A stretch of DNA of 40,000 nucleotides from Stramonita haemastoma (GCA_030674155.1 CM060319.1:4855596-4895595), one strand, 5' to 3'; counted from the stretch's first letter, positions 29,726 through 39,650 are shown. The notes: a model not told the origin generated them from the sequence alone. Made by a program: numbers and translations.

Positions 29726-30980
29726 CATGATGAAAATGGTCGACGAATAACAAAGCACAGACTACTATGGGAACCATCAGGAAAAAGCGACAGCACTTTA
29801 TATTGATATAAACCGGAGATTTAGGAATTACACTGTGCTTTAAAAACTACAAAGATGTGTGGCCCCATTCATTCCTAGTAGTACAAATTCGGTAAATCAA
29901 CACGCAAATTGATAGATAAGCACTATGTACGTTTTTAAATACATAATTATCATAGAATATTATTAATGTTTTCTGGCAAAAGATATTTTTAAAACAATAC
30001 TTTTCTTGCAAGACGTCGCACGAAATGATTTTTTTTTTAATTTTGAAAAACAAAATGATTCTTTTGTAGAAAAAAATGGTAACATTCAAGAAAATTGCAA
30101 GGGTCAGTAAAGTAAAAGGATCGCACAAATTATTTCCACAGAGTATCTGTTCTACCTGTGAATCTCTTGTGAAATTACCTCCCATAACATACGAGCTATT
30201 AATTACGCACAATAAGCAGATAAAAATGAGTCAATAAAGCACAGATGACTTCGTTTTTTCCCATTGTTTCCTTTTGTATGAAGAAAATTATTTCGTTTTT
30301 CCCAGGTCAGAACACAATATACAAAATCTAACAACTATCTTAACGTGGGTATCTCGGGGGTAATTAAAAAAATCCAATACTGAACTCTTTTATTTAAACA
30401 AAAGCCAGCACACAATCAAATAATCATAGCAAAGATGTCTTAGGCTATATGCGAATACCTGAAATACGCACTACATGAATAACAGAGCAAAGCAACCAAT
30501 CTTTTAAAGTGAGGGATATTACAGTGGCTGGGCTAAAGGGGGAGATGTGACCCCTTTCTTTGGGGGTCAGGGGTCGTGTGGTACACTCCCCTGAATCTGA
30601 AACCTTGTATCTATAATGTAGACAATTTCTCTCATAAAAATTAAACCTATCATGTGTGAAAATATCTAAAATCTCTTTACTGTCTAAAAATAACCACAAT
30701 CAAGGAAAAAAAGTGGTGGCAATATTGTTGTGTGATCTTGAGCAGGAAGTCCTTCAAAATGTGAGATTATGAGCATTGGCCTGAGGACTTTTCCCATTAG
30801 AGATGTATAAGGTTCAGACAGACCTCTCAGTGTAAAATTCAAAGACTTTTTAGAGTTTTCAACGAGAGTTTAAGACATTCATGTGTTATTCATGTAGTAT
30901 TATATTTGTAGTCCACATATGCTAACTTTATGGGTGATTGCCACCCAAAATAGAATTATTGACACATACGCACATCATTC
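29726..30980. other. AT-rich DNA with no recognisable gene
   Basis: A 121-residue minus-strand frame (29847-30212) and an 84-residue one (30445-30699) exist, but neither shows motifs I know, and such frames are expected by chance in 1.2 kb. TTTGGGGGTCAGGGGTCG near 30559 is the only GC-rich spot. Confidence 0.4.
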
Positions 30981-30983
<3 letters not shown>

Positions 30984-31051
<68 letters not shown>

Positions 31052-31118
31052 AGTGAGTTGTGAGTGAGTGTAAGTCTCTGTGTGTGTTGTTTGTTTGTTG
31101 TTTTTCTTTTTCTTTTTC

Positions 31119-31149
<31 letters not shown>

Positions 31150-31152
31150 GGC
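30984..31152. repeat. (GA)n tract followed by poly-T and poly-G runs
   Basis: (GA)n at 30984-31053, then TTTTTCTTTTTC, then an unbroken T run changing directly to a G run of about 23 at 31129-31151. Confidence 0.95.
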
Positions 31153-31856
31153 AGAAGTAGTTCAAATCTACTCACAAATGATTAAATTAGTATTTCTGTC
31201 TTATTCAATTCATTCCTCGACAGGCAAGTATCACTGGACTACTGGTTTAATTTGGCAATAAATTAATAATTTGTGAACATCAACTTTTGATGAATAAACA
31301 TTAAATATGTGTTGTGTGCTGTGAGAGGAGGGATATTTTCACCTTCAATACTTTTCGTCATAGCATCCCAGTTACTGTCAAATTTTAAGCTGTTTATAAT
31401 GGCACTGGTCTGACTGTTTCAAGCAAAAACTAAAATTGTTTTCTAAGTCTAAACTATGTTGTGAAAAAAAACAACATGAGGCTCACAACTGTTTTATAGA
31501 CTAATAAATTTGGATGCCACATGTACCGATTTAGTGTTAAAATGTCCACATGTGGACACCGAAAGTACGAGTTATCGCTCTTCTTGATCATGGTTTTTTT
31601 TTTTTTTTTTTTTATAAATAAGTAGAAAATCCCATGTAATTTCGTTTAGAGCCCATTGTTCCGCGCCAGTTGCGTTAATTTTGTCACTCGGTATCATTGT
31701 TTCATAGTCCAAGCAAAGAGTTAAATATTGGTCTGACCACAGCGGCTTCGAAGCCGGCTTCAAACTCCTGCCCACCACTACTTTGGTTGATGGAAAGTGC
31801 GTTCATCACACGCGCAGTGAAAACATTTATGTTGGTTGCTATTCTTTTAGCCTTTA
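31153..31856. other. No recognisable gene
   Basis: AT-rich. It contains the 14-bp palindrome GTCCACATGTGGAC near 31546 and a T run of about 23 near 31592. Confidence 0.4.
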
Positions 31857-32045
31857 ATTTCGAGGATAATGGAATGAGTACTCGTGTGCTTTTTTACATC
31901 CAGTCCCCGTGTAAATTTTGTTATCCGTTCCCACCGGCACACAATGTCCTACTCTTCCGAAAAGCGGAACGGATTTTAACGTGTGCGCAAGATGTTCTGC
32001 TTGCGTTTGCACACGGGACCTCGGTATATGGTCTCATCTGAAGTA
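31857..32045 (-). mobile_element. tRNA-SINE family B, headless copy
   Basis: Plus strand: TTTCGAGGATAATGGAATGA, CATCCAGTCCCCGTG, CACCGGCACACAATGTCC, CGAAAAGCGGAACGG and GCAAGATGTTCTGC. This is the best-preserved body of the family in the window. The tRNA-like head is missing; similarity ends near 32045. Confidence 0.82.
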
Positions 32046-32389
32046 CTTAATTCATTATTTATTTATTCTTTTATTTTAACTTTGTTACTCTAGCATGCAG
32101 GCTCAGCATTTGTTTGTTACACGGCATTAAATGCATACTTTTTTTCACTTGCTTTGTTGCTGTTAAGTCGACACACTAGGCTAAACTACATCCAACCAAC
32201 GCCATTGATTGACGACTCCGAGACCTACTGTGCATGTACTGAATTACTGATTACTTCCCTTGGACACTTTGTTGTCTACTATTCCCTGTCCCGTGTTCAT
32301 GCATGCACTGAACTTTTATCTACTTGGTTTTCCCACGGAAACATATCCCGAGTTTATTGTCATCGTTAATGAGAATACTGTCGATACAC

Positions 32390-32730
32390 AAGCTTCGATT
32401 TTTAAGGGTTTTTCAAAGGAGTGTTTGTCACAGGTAGTTATTTTGGTTGTTTTGAATAGGATTCAAAGTTAGAAACTTTCTTCTTCACCTGTCCCGTAGT
32501 CCCGTGGGGGTACAACTGAAGATTCTGCAACCAGCCTCCTCCACTCCCCACGGTCCTCCGCCCTCTGTAGCTGGTCGTTCCACCCAAGGCCTGTCCACTC
32601 ACTCTGTCCACTTTCTTTCTTGTTATCAACCTTATGAAAATAGTATTTATTTTGAAATATTTTTCTTTAAATCAAAACATCGCCAATACGGAATTCTGTC
32701 TAAAGCAGAAGGATCATCACCCATGTGTGT
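32390..32730 (+). repeat. Dispersed element, copy interrupted by retroelement tail
   Basis: Left part (32395-32468) has GGTTTTTCAAAGGAGTG and TTTTGAATAGGATTCAAAGT. Right part (32635-32715) has ATCGCCAATACGGAATTC. At 34955-35110 the same two parts are adjacent (GGATTCAAGCACTTGAAT leading to GTCGCCAATACGGAATTCC), so about 160 bp at 32469-32632 is an insertion here. Confidence 0.65.
32469..32620 (-). pseudogene. C-terminal end of a non-LTR retrotransposon ORF
   Basis: The minus strand reads WNDQLQRAEDRGEWRRLVAE, then VVPPRDYGT, and stops at 32469. A tryptophan-x-x-x-L-x-x-A-E-D-R-x-x-WR-x-L-V block near the stop is a familiar end of animal LINE-encoded proteins. The frame is intact over about 47 residues, and only this end is present. 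It interrupts another element, so it is a later, strongly 5'-truncated insertion. Confidence 0.6.
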
Positions 32731-32739
32731 CCGTTTCTT

Positions 32740-33165
32740 CTAAATCTTTTTTGTTTCTTGTCCCTATTCCCTTTCCGCCTTTTGTTCTGTTCTTTCCCTT
32801 CTCTTTTTCTTTTCAGTGTATTTTTGTTGTTGTTGTTGTTGCCATTAAAAAAATGTTCACACTGCTTCATTTTGCTCTTTCTGTATTTTGTTGCTTTCGC
32901 TGGTTGTGTTTCTACCCCTTTCTTGTTATCAACCTTCTGTCTTCTTTGCATTTTCTTTTTTTTTTCATCCGGTTTTCCCTTTATTTTCGTGTTTTTCCTT
33001 TACGAGTCCCTTTATCTTGTACTTCTACTTCTGGAAATTTTTGTGGCTTCTTCGGGTTTTTTTTTTGCATTTTCTAATACTTCTACTTTTTTTCGCTCTT
33101 CCGTCCTTTTTCTAACACTATTTCACTTTTACACCACTTTAATTTCTTTTATGCATGCACACATG
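32740..33165. repeat. T/C-rich low-complexity stretch
   Basis: TTTTTCTTTTC-type sequence. The longest open frame of the window (288 codons, 32725-33591) lies over it but is Phe/Leu/Ser-rich from composition and runs on into (CA)n. I do not consider it a gene. Confidence 0.75.
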
Positions 33166-33204
33166 TATGTTGGTATGCACACTATATCTCTTTTAAGCGC
33201 GCGC

Positions 33205-33262
33205 AAGCACACACACACACACGCACACAAACACGCACGCACGCACACACACACACACACTT
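33205..33262. repeat. (CA)n / CGCA microsatellite
   Basis: CACACACACACGCACACA-type tract, interrupted by ACGCACGC. Confidence 0.93.
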
Positions 33263-33605
33263 ATGCAAAAAGTATTTCTTTTGGTAACTGCACTTCCGAC
33301 TTAATCCCACCTTTCCATATTCAGATAATTATCTATCCTGCTAAACCATTCCCCCTCGTCTCTTACAAAAAACAAACCAAACCCAAACGTGTTTGTCCAT
33401 TGCCTATTTTGGTCTCACACTCAACTCACACTGATAACTTAGCCATAACTCCTCTTATGCCCCTTCCCACATACAGCTATCCATCCTGCCCCTTCTTTAT
33501 CCTTTTCCCTAAAGAGCACTCAAACTCCTCCGCACCTAAAAACGCAAGAAACGAAAAAAGATTTGTTTCGGTGTCACGCTTTGTATCATGATATCCACCT
33601 GCCTT

Positions 33606-33742
33606 TTGTGTCCACATGTGGGGCCAGGTTAAGAAATAAAGGTTAGTGTAAAGGTTATGTTAGTAATGAACATTAGTAACTGGGGAAGGACTGTCCGTCA
33701 GATGGCATTTCTGCCTGTATGCATGCAAGCATGTGGACACAA
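33606..33742. mobile_element. Possible 137-bp element with 13-bp terminal inverted repeats
   Basis: TTGTGTCCACATG at 33606-33618 is the exact reverse complement of CATGTGGACACAA at 33730-33742. I see no flanking duplication, and the internal sequence is unknown. It could be a small non-autonomous DNA transposon or a chance inverted repeat. Confidence 0.3.
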
Positions 33743-34440
33743 TGGCACATGATATAATGGTACCTAGCTTTTGACACAATGGTTTGGAAGATTTCTTTAA
33801 ATCACAAAATCACCGTCCTATCTACAAGCCATGGTGGTTTCTGTTGCTTCACTGATTGGATTTTTTATGACAATTTCCAGTTCTGGAATCAGCTCAGCGG
33901 TTTCTGGCAGCCTTCGTTTTTCAAATAGGCTGTAGATGTTTTTTGTTTTTTTTTTTTAAACACAAAAAGTAATAAACGAAGGTTACAGTTCTTTTTGCTT
34001 ATTTCTTGCATTTCCCATTGTCTGACTACAATTTTCAGCTCGGAAATCATCAATTTTTGGCCTAGCGTATTTTTTAAAAGTTGCGGCAGGCTTCAAAAGA
34101 ATCCAATTTAATGGATAGACGAAGCCCCAAGTTTTAGCCCAAAGTAAAACCACGTGAGAAAAACTTACTGTTTTATGTGCTAACTTTTTCCTAATCCCCT
34201 TGTGTAGTCAACACATCCTACCCCTTTCTCCCAAATGAGAAAAAAACCAGTAGATAAACTAAAGAATCATCCCCAAATAAAGCATATGCAAAATTGCCAC
34301 TCTTTACTTGCGAACCTTTTATTTCTAATTGCAATAACCTATCCACACATAACCTGCCCCATCCTTCCAGATCAGTTTCATTTTAGTACCTCTTCTACAA
34401 GACCGATTGACTCCCTTCCTGCACCCCCCCCCCCTTAAAA
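33743..34440. other. No recognisable gene
   Basis: AT-rich DNA with T runs. CAATTTCCAGTTCTGGAATCA near 33871 and CAATTTTCAGCTCGGAAATCA near 34030 hint at an old local duplication, but nothing more is visible. Confidence 0.4.
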
Positions 34441-34572
34441 ATAAACCCCCCCCCCCACAAACACACACATATTCTCTCTCTCTCTCTCTCTCTCTCCCTC
34501 CACACCTCTCCCTCTCCCCACACAACACCAACAAACGCACGCAACACCACACACACACGCTCACACACATGC
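34425..34572. repeat. C-runs, (CT)n and (CA)n low-complexity cluster
   Basis: Two C runs (about 34425 and 34446), a CT run near 34470-34498 and CACACA tracts. Confidence 0.9.
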
Positions 34573-34628
34573 ACACACGTTAAAACCTGTTCCGCCTTTT
34601 AGAAGAGTAGGCTATCGTATATCAGTGG
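34572..34628 (+). mobile_element. tRNA-SINE family B, short fragment in opposite orientation
   Basis: CACACGTTAAAACCTGTTCC then CCTTTTAGAAGAGTAGGC and ATCGTAT match the minus-strand body of the copies at 12.1 and 31.9 kb. Only about 55 bp are left. Confidence 0.6.
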
Positions 34629-34954
34629 AAAAGGATGTCATTTTTTGAAACTGCGCGCACACGAAAATATTTTTCTTGCTGCTTCCTTAATATAGCCTCT
34701 AATCTATGCTTTTGTCTAGTACACAGGATCCTATGCATATTTTGGTTTTTCTCTTACGTTTTGAACTATGAATAACAAAATATATCCAACTTAGTCATCA
34801 AGAGAGGACTTCCAGAAATGTACTTGGTAGTTCTTGTTTTTTTTTTCGTCCATTCTCTCACACGTATTTGAACCTTTGCTTATTTTTTCCGCATAGAAAT
34901 GTATCTTTATTTTATCATCATCATCATTACTGAAAAGATTCAATACACGAGCCT

Positions 34955-35112
34955 CGACTTGCAATGTTTTTTAAGGCGGCGTTTTTTACAGGATGTCATT
35001 CTGGTCATTTTCAAAAGGATTCAAGCACTTGAATTTAATATTTCTCATTTGTTAAAATCTGAAAGTCGCCAATACGGAATTCCGGTTAAAACGAAGAAAA
35101 ATCACTCATAGT
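34955..35112 (+). repeat. Dispersed element, uninterrupted copy
   Basis: AGGATGTCATTCTGGTCATT, AAAAGGATTCAAGCACTTG and AGTCGCCAATACGGAATTCC are contiguous here, while the partner at 32.39-32.73 kb is split by a retroelement fragment. It serves as the empty-site reference. Confidence 0.65.
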
Positions 35113-35194
35113 ATCTAACATGTCTTGCAATTCATCCATCTCCATTTGTAACACAGCCCCCCCCCCCCCCCCTTCTCAAATTTTGCTAGACTGT

Positions 35195-35445
35195 TAATGG
35201 TGGTATGGATGATAAACCGAGGTAGGCAACCCGCATTCAGCACACGTAAAAGAACCCACAACAAGAGAGTTTTACCTAGCAAAATTCTGTAGAAATATGA
35301 TGCTTTAATAGTGAAAACAATTTTGATACATAAGCGGACATAAAAAGAAAAATGATGGGTGGCGCCGCGGCGACGCGTTCTCAATCCAGAAAGAGCATTC
35401 CAAATTACATGCGGATAAATATGCCGTGACAAAGTGGTATACAAT
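35195..35445 (+). mobile_element. SINE with shared 3' tail, copy 3
   Basis: GATAAACCGAGGTAGGC and AGCACACGTAAAAGAACCCA, then TAGCAAAATTCTGTAGAAAT and, from 35351, ATGGGTGGCGCCGCGGCGAC, GCGTTCTCAATCC, AGAAAGAGCATTCC and ATGCCGTGAC. These are the same body and tail as copy 1 at 0.77-1.16 kb. The tRNA-like head is missing. Confidence 0.75.
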
Positions 35446-35449
35446 GCAA

Positions 35450-35960
35450 TAAAATACATTATTTTATAATACAATAGATACAACACAGAAGTTACAGCTC
35501 ATGAGAGCAGTCAGACCACAGCGAAAAAAAAATCCGTTAAGAAAGGTGAGGCAATCCTTCCATCCTCCTGAATATTTCCACGTGGTGACATAAAATCAGA
35601 TAAAACACTGTACCAAAAGAAGTAAGTGGAGAAGAAGACTGATTCGATAACTCGACAACAGTATCTTGTTACCTGACAAAATTGCCGGGACCAGTTTTCC
35701 GAACAGCAAAAATAAAACAACTTTCCACCCGGTTACACACTACCCCAATGCAGGGACCTACAAATGGCTGATGGAGACCGGTGCACACTTAGCACAACTC
35801 ACCACTCAGCGCCTGGTGTCTGCTTTGTCATAATACGCCTTGACACGAATTAATTATGACATGACAAGGTTGTCCATTGCAACCTTATGATTATCAACTA
35901 AAATTTGACATATTTTGAATCGGTAGCATGTCGAAATAAAAAAAGAGAGAAGAAAAATCG
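35450..35960. other. No recognisable gene; would be intron 1 of the candidate transcript
   Basis: A 69-residue minus-strand frame (35511-35720) has no motif I know. If the donor at 35969 is used, this DNA would be intronic on the minus strand. I found no convincing second exon. Confidence 0.35.
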
Positions 35961-35964
35961 ATAA

Positions 35965-36110
35965 CTTACCTTGTTGTTCCAAGATACTCACCCAGACATA
36001 ACGGCCTGTGCTAAAGGTCACGTGCTGGGCATGCGCAAAGGCAGATTCGCCGCTTGGCTGCTGCTGACGTAATCTCGTGCGTATGTATGGCTAGCATGGC
36101 TCCTTTGTCT
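35965..36110 (-). promoter_or_regulatory. Candidate host-gene promoter and first exon (minus strand)
   Basis: This is a GC-richer island in AT-rich DNA. Sites seen: TGACGTAAT (36065-36073, CRE/ATF type), GCATGCGCA (36029-36037, NRF-1 half-site type) and GTCACGTG (36017-36024, E-box of USF/MITF type). Minus-strand donors follow at the right distance: CAACAAG|GTAAGT with the exon ending at 35970, and TCTGG|GTGAGTAT with the exon ending at 35992. The first donor fits the donor consensus at every position. An ATG at 36003-36005 (minus) lies in good position for a very short coding start if the second donor is used. Known features of metazoan housekeeping promoters fit, but no coding exon was found, so transcription is inferred. 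Confidence 0.4.
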
Positions 36111-36140
36111 ACTCTCTCTCTCTGTCTCTGTCTCTCAAAC
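36110..36140. repeat. Short (CT)n with CTGT
   Basis: CTCTCTCTCTGTCTCTGTCTC immediately upstream (relative to the minus strand) of the candidate promoter. GA/CT tracts are common next to promoters but also everywhere in this window. Confidence 0.85.
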
Positions 36141-36174
36141 AAGTTGTTTGGGCTTTGTGTTTATTTTTTTTCAA

Positions 36175-36239
36175 CCGTTTTGAAGGTTGGATGAAAAAAC
36201 TCATTGTACTTAATCTACTATCCTCTGAAAATAAAACTC

Positions 36240-36295
<56 letters not shown>

Positions 36296-36575
36296 ATCCT
36301 ACATTCTACATGTCTCCTCTACTTCTCCGTTTAGTTAGAGGTTTTTTTATCTAATAGTTATCCCCTGCAAAAGGGTGGGGATGGTTGTAAAAAACCACCG
36401 AGTGATTATCCATTATCCTCGAATAAAAGAATTTCCTGCTCTCTCTCTAAATCTCATTGTTCCTCAATCTACTTGACAACTCATATACACCTTCACTATT
36501 CTCTTCTCATCATCTCTCGATCATATCATACTCTTCTCTTACCCCTTTCTCTCTTATTATCCTCGAACTAAAAAA
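36175..36575 (+). repeat. Three SINE-B 3' ends separated by CT-rich DNA
   Basis: TACTATCCTCTGAAAATAAA (about 36218), CCATTATCCTCGAATAAAAG (about 36411) and TTATTATCCTCGAACTAAAA (about 36557) are variants of the 3' end of family B (reverse complement of TTTCGAGGATAATGG). A (CT)n of about 27 units lies at 36240-36294 and more CT-rich DNA between the others. They may be tail-only insertions or a local duplication. Confidence 0.5.
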
Positions 36576-36805
36576 CTTAATTTGATTTGATTTGATTTAA
36601 TCTCCGTTCTCTCTCTCTGACATTAATTTTTGTCCCTGTGTAGTCTGTTATGGCTACTGCTTTTTCTTCTCTTCTCAGAAATGACGAATAGGTTAGAAGT
36701 TTATTCATCCTTTTTTACCAAAGTGATATGAATTCATATGGTTTACTTTGTTGACTGGCGGTAGTAGATTGGTTTGGTTGGTATGTTGGTTGTTTTCTTG
36801 TCTTC

Positions 36806-36837
36806 TTTGTGTGTGTGTGTGTGTTTGTGTGTGTGTG

Positions 36838-36904
<67 letters not shown>

Positions 36905-36955
36905 TGTGTGTGTATGTATGTGTGTGTGTGTGTGCTGCTGCTGCTGCTGCTGTCG
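36806..36955. repeat. (GT)n - (TGCG)n - (GT)n - (CTG)n compound microsatellite
   Basis: GT units, then about 14 TGCG units (36849-36905), GT again, and CTGCTGCTGCTGCTGCTG at about 36933-36951. Positions 36956-37365 contain weaker CTG/GTT trinucleotide sequence to about 37100 and nothing else of note. Confidence 0.95.
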
Positions 36956-37367
36956 CTACTATTGCTGCTGTCATTGTTGATGCTGCTTCTGCTGTTGTTA
37001 CTACTGTAAACGTTGTTGTTGTTGTTCTGTTGTTTCTTGTTGTTACTGTGCTATCACTGGTGTTGTTATCGTTGCCGCTGATGCTGTAGCTGATGCTGTT
37101 GTGGTGATGTAGTCTACATTGAGTTTTTGTTTTCAAACAGAAAAAGTGGACAAAAACATGGGTGTAGGATTGTTGAGATGCAACCTTCCCTTTTTGGCAA
37201 CACAACTAACTGCAGATAAGCGCATGCAAAATGGTGCAAACATTGTAAGTCGCAGACAATAATTATTCCCAGGGCCTGCATCCCATTTTCCTCAACTGGC
37301 TTCCTTCACTGTAAGCAAACCTAGCTTCTTTTCAGCTCTCTTTCTTCCAGTCTCTGTTTCTTAATGT

Positions 37368-37584
37368 CTCAGTCTGTCTGTCTTTCCGTCTGTCTGTTGT
37401 GTTACTCTTTTCTGATTTTCTGTCATTTTGTCTGTTTGTCTGTCTCTGTATGTCGCTCTCTTTCTGTCTATATGTCTGTCTGTCTTTCTGTCTTTCCGTC
37501 TGTCTGTGTGTCTGTCTATCTGTCAGTCTGTCTGTGTGTGTGTGTGTGTTGTATGTCTGTGTGTCTGTGTGTGTGTGTTGTGTG

Positions 37585-37626
<42 letters not shown>

Positions 37627-37800
37627 CTGTCTGTGTCTGTTGTCTGTCTGTCTGTTGTGTCTGTCTGTCTGTCCCTCTTCTCTCTCTCTCTCTCTCTGCT
37701 CTCTCTCTCTCTTCCTCTTCTCTCTCTCTCCTCTCTCTCTCTCTCCTGTCTCTCTCTCTCCTCTCTCTCATCCCCGTCATCTCTTGTTTCTCTCTCTGCA
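37368..37800. repeat. (CTGT)n, (GT)n and (CT)n compound microsatellite
   Basis: CTGTCTGT (37368-37530), GT (37530-37620), CTGT again, then CT to 37800. All three plus-strand frames are open over much of it, which is a repeat artefact. Confidence 0.95.
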
Positions 37801-37854
37801 TGGATTTTTAGACGGCTATGATTAAAGTTCTTCGCATCTCTGTTTCCTCTTTAT

Positions 37855-38042
37855 AAAAAAAAGTAAACATAAAGACACAAAAAGCAGCCCCTCTCCCCCA
37901 TTAAGAAAACACAAACAAACCCACCAATCACCCCCCCCACAACACTCACCCCAAAAGACAATAAAAACACAACAACAACAACCAAAACAAAACAACAGCA
38001 AAAAATCCAACAATAAAAACCACAACAAAACAACAAAACTCA
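37855..38042. repeat. A/C-rich low-complexity stretch
   Basis: AACAACAACAACCAAAACA-type sequence with a C run near 37930, similar in kind to 290-520. Confidence 0.8.
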
Positions 38043-38159
38043 CTTTTATTCGTACTCTCTCTTCTCTGCTCTCTCTCTCTTTGAAATTTTCCCTTTTTTT
38101 TGTTCTTACTAGACTTCACTATCTCGGTGTACATTGCACAGTATCTCTACATCACTGTC

Positions 38160-38301
38160 ATTCTTTCTCTCTCTTTCTTCTTCTCTTCTTCTCTTCTCTT
38201 CTCTTCTCTCTCTTCTTCTTTCTTTCTTCTCTTCTTTCTTCTTCTCTTCTCTTTCTTCGTCTCTTCTTCTCTGTCTCTGTCTCTCTTCTTCTCTGTCTTC
38301 T

Positions 38302-38365
<64 letters not shown>

Positions 38366-38402
38366 CTCTCTCCCTCTTCCTCTCTCTCTCTTTCTCTGCT
38401 CT
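38160..38402. repeat. Polypyrimidine (CTT)n/(CT)n tract
   Basis: CTTCTTCTCTTCT grading into (CT)n. Almost purine-free apart from a few G. Confidence 0.95.
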
Positions 38403-38539
38403 ATTTTTCTCTTACTCTTCATTATCTTACAGTCACTTTTTTTAAAGTTCCATCCATCTACCTGTCCCGAACATTTTTTTTTTGAGGGAGGAACAGTTTA
38501 CAACCACCCACTTCATCAAAGTACAGCATACTCTCTCCC

Positions 38540-38700
38540 CCTCTGTCTGTCTGTCTTTTTCTGTCTCTCCGCCTGTCTGTTTGGGTCTGTCTGTCTGTCT
38601 TTGTATCTCCGACTATCGTGTCTGTTTGTAAGTCTGTCTTTCTGGCTCTCTTTCTGTCTCGGTATCGGTCTCTCTCTCTGACTCTCTCTCACTGTCAGTT
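38540..38700. repeat. (CTGT)n-rich stretch
   Basis: Interrupted CTGTCTGTCTTT motifs. Confidence 0.85.
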
Positions 38701-38805
38701 TTTTTCCCCATCCTGTAGACCTTGAGTGGTGGTCTGGGTGCTCGTCTTTCAATATTTTTAAAAGGCGATAACATATGACTGTTTATAGTTGCTGTCTGAG
38801 CGCTT

Positions 38806-39060
38806 GATGACGACGACGACGACGACGACAAAGAAGAATGCGAGGAAGAAGAAGAATATGAAGAAGAAGAATGTGAAGAAGAAGAATGGGAAGAATAACG
38901 CAAAGAATGCGAAGAATAATGCGAAGAAGAAGAAGAAGAAGAAGAAGAAGAAGAAGAAGAAGAAGAAGAAGAAGAAGAAGAAGAAGAAGCTTCTGTCAGT
39001 GCAGCTGGTAATGACGATGACGACAATGACGAAGAAAACGAAGACAAAGCGCAGAAGACC
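38806..39060. repeat. (GAC)n and (GAA)n with GAAGAAGAAGAATGCG-like units
   Basis: GACGACGACGACGACGAC (38806-38829), then AAGAAGAATGCGAGG, AAGAAGAAGAATATG, AAGAAGAAGAATGTG and AAGAATGCGAAGAATAATG units, then about 21 GAA units to 38989, then GATGACGACAATGACGAAG. The unit type is the same as at 2.78-3.0 kb. Confidence 0.93.
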
Positions 39061-39179
39061 TTGCGAGACAGACTGACAGATTCCCTGCCTCCCGCAGATG
39101 AAGGAGATAGAGCATGAGCCCTGCTAATCCACCGAAAATAACAGGGCCTCTATTGCCAACCCTCCCCCCCCCCCCCTCC

Positions 39180-39223
39180 TCAGTCTGTCTGTCTGTCTGT
39201 CTGTCTGCCTCTCTTCTGTCTGC

Positions 39224-39259
<36 letters not shown>

Positions 39260-39284
39260 CCTCTCTCCTCTCTCTCTCTCTCTC

Positions 39285-39320
<36 letters not shown>

Positions 39321-39509
39321 GTTGTCTCTCTGTCTGTCTGCCTCTCGTCTTGTCTCTATCTTCTCTCTTTCTCTCTCTTTGTCTGTCTGCTCTCTGTCTG
39401 TCTGCCTCTCTGTCTGTCTGCCTCTCGTCTTTGTCTCTATCTCTATTCTCTCTCTTTTCTCTCTCTCTGTCTGTCTGTCTTGTCTCTGTTTCTCTCCTTT
39501 GTTTCTCTG

Positions 39510-39540
<31 letters not shown>

Positions 39541-39650
39541 GTGTCTGTCTGTCTCTGTCTTTTCTCTTGTCTGTTCTGTCCGTCTCTCTCTCGTGCTCTG
39601 TCTGTCTGTCTGTCCTCTGTCTCTGTCTGCTGTCTCTCTCGTTCTTCCAC
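39180..39650. repeat. (CTGT)n/(CT)n compound microsatellite
   Basis: CTGTCTGTCTGTCTGTCTGT followed by long CT tracts and CTGTCTGCCTCTCGTCT units, the last repeated at about 39330 and 39412. Confidence 0.95.

Noticed and set aside
29847..30212. Minus-strand 121-residue frame
   Set aside because: AT-rich DNA, Phe/Ile/Lys-rich product and no motif or splice context that I could identify.
32725..33591. 288-codon open frame, the longest in the window
   Set aside because: It lies in a T/C-rich stretch and continues into (CA)n. The residues are Phe/Leu/Ser and then His/Thr from composition, with no domain or splice context.
38613..39047. Ser-rich and Lys-rich open frames over the GAA block
   Set aside because: Several frames on both strands are open at once, which is the translation of a trinucleotide repeat.
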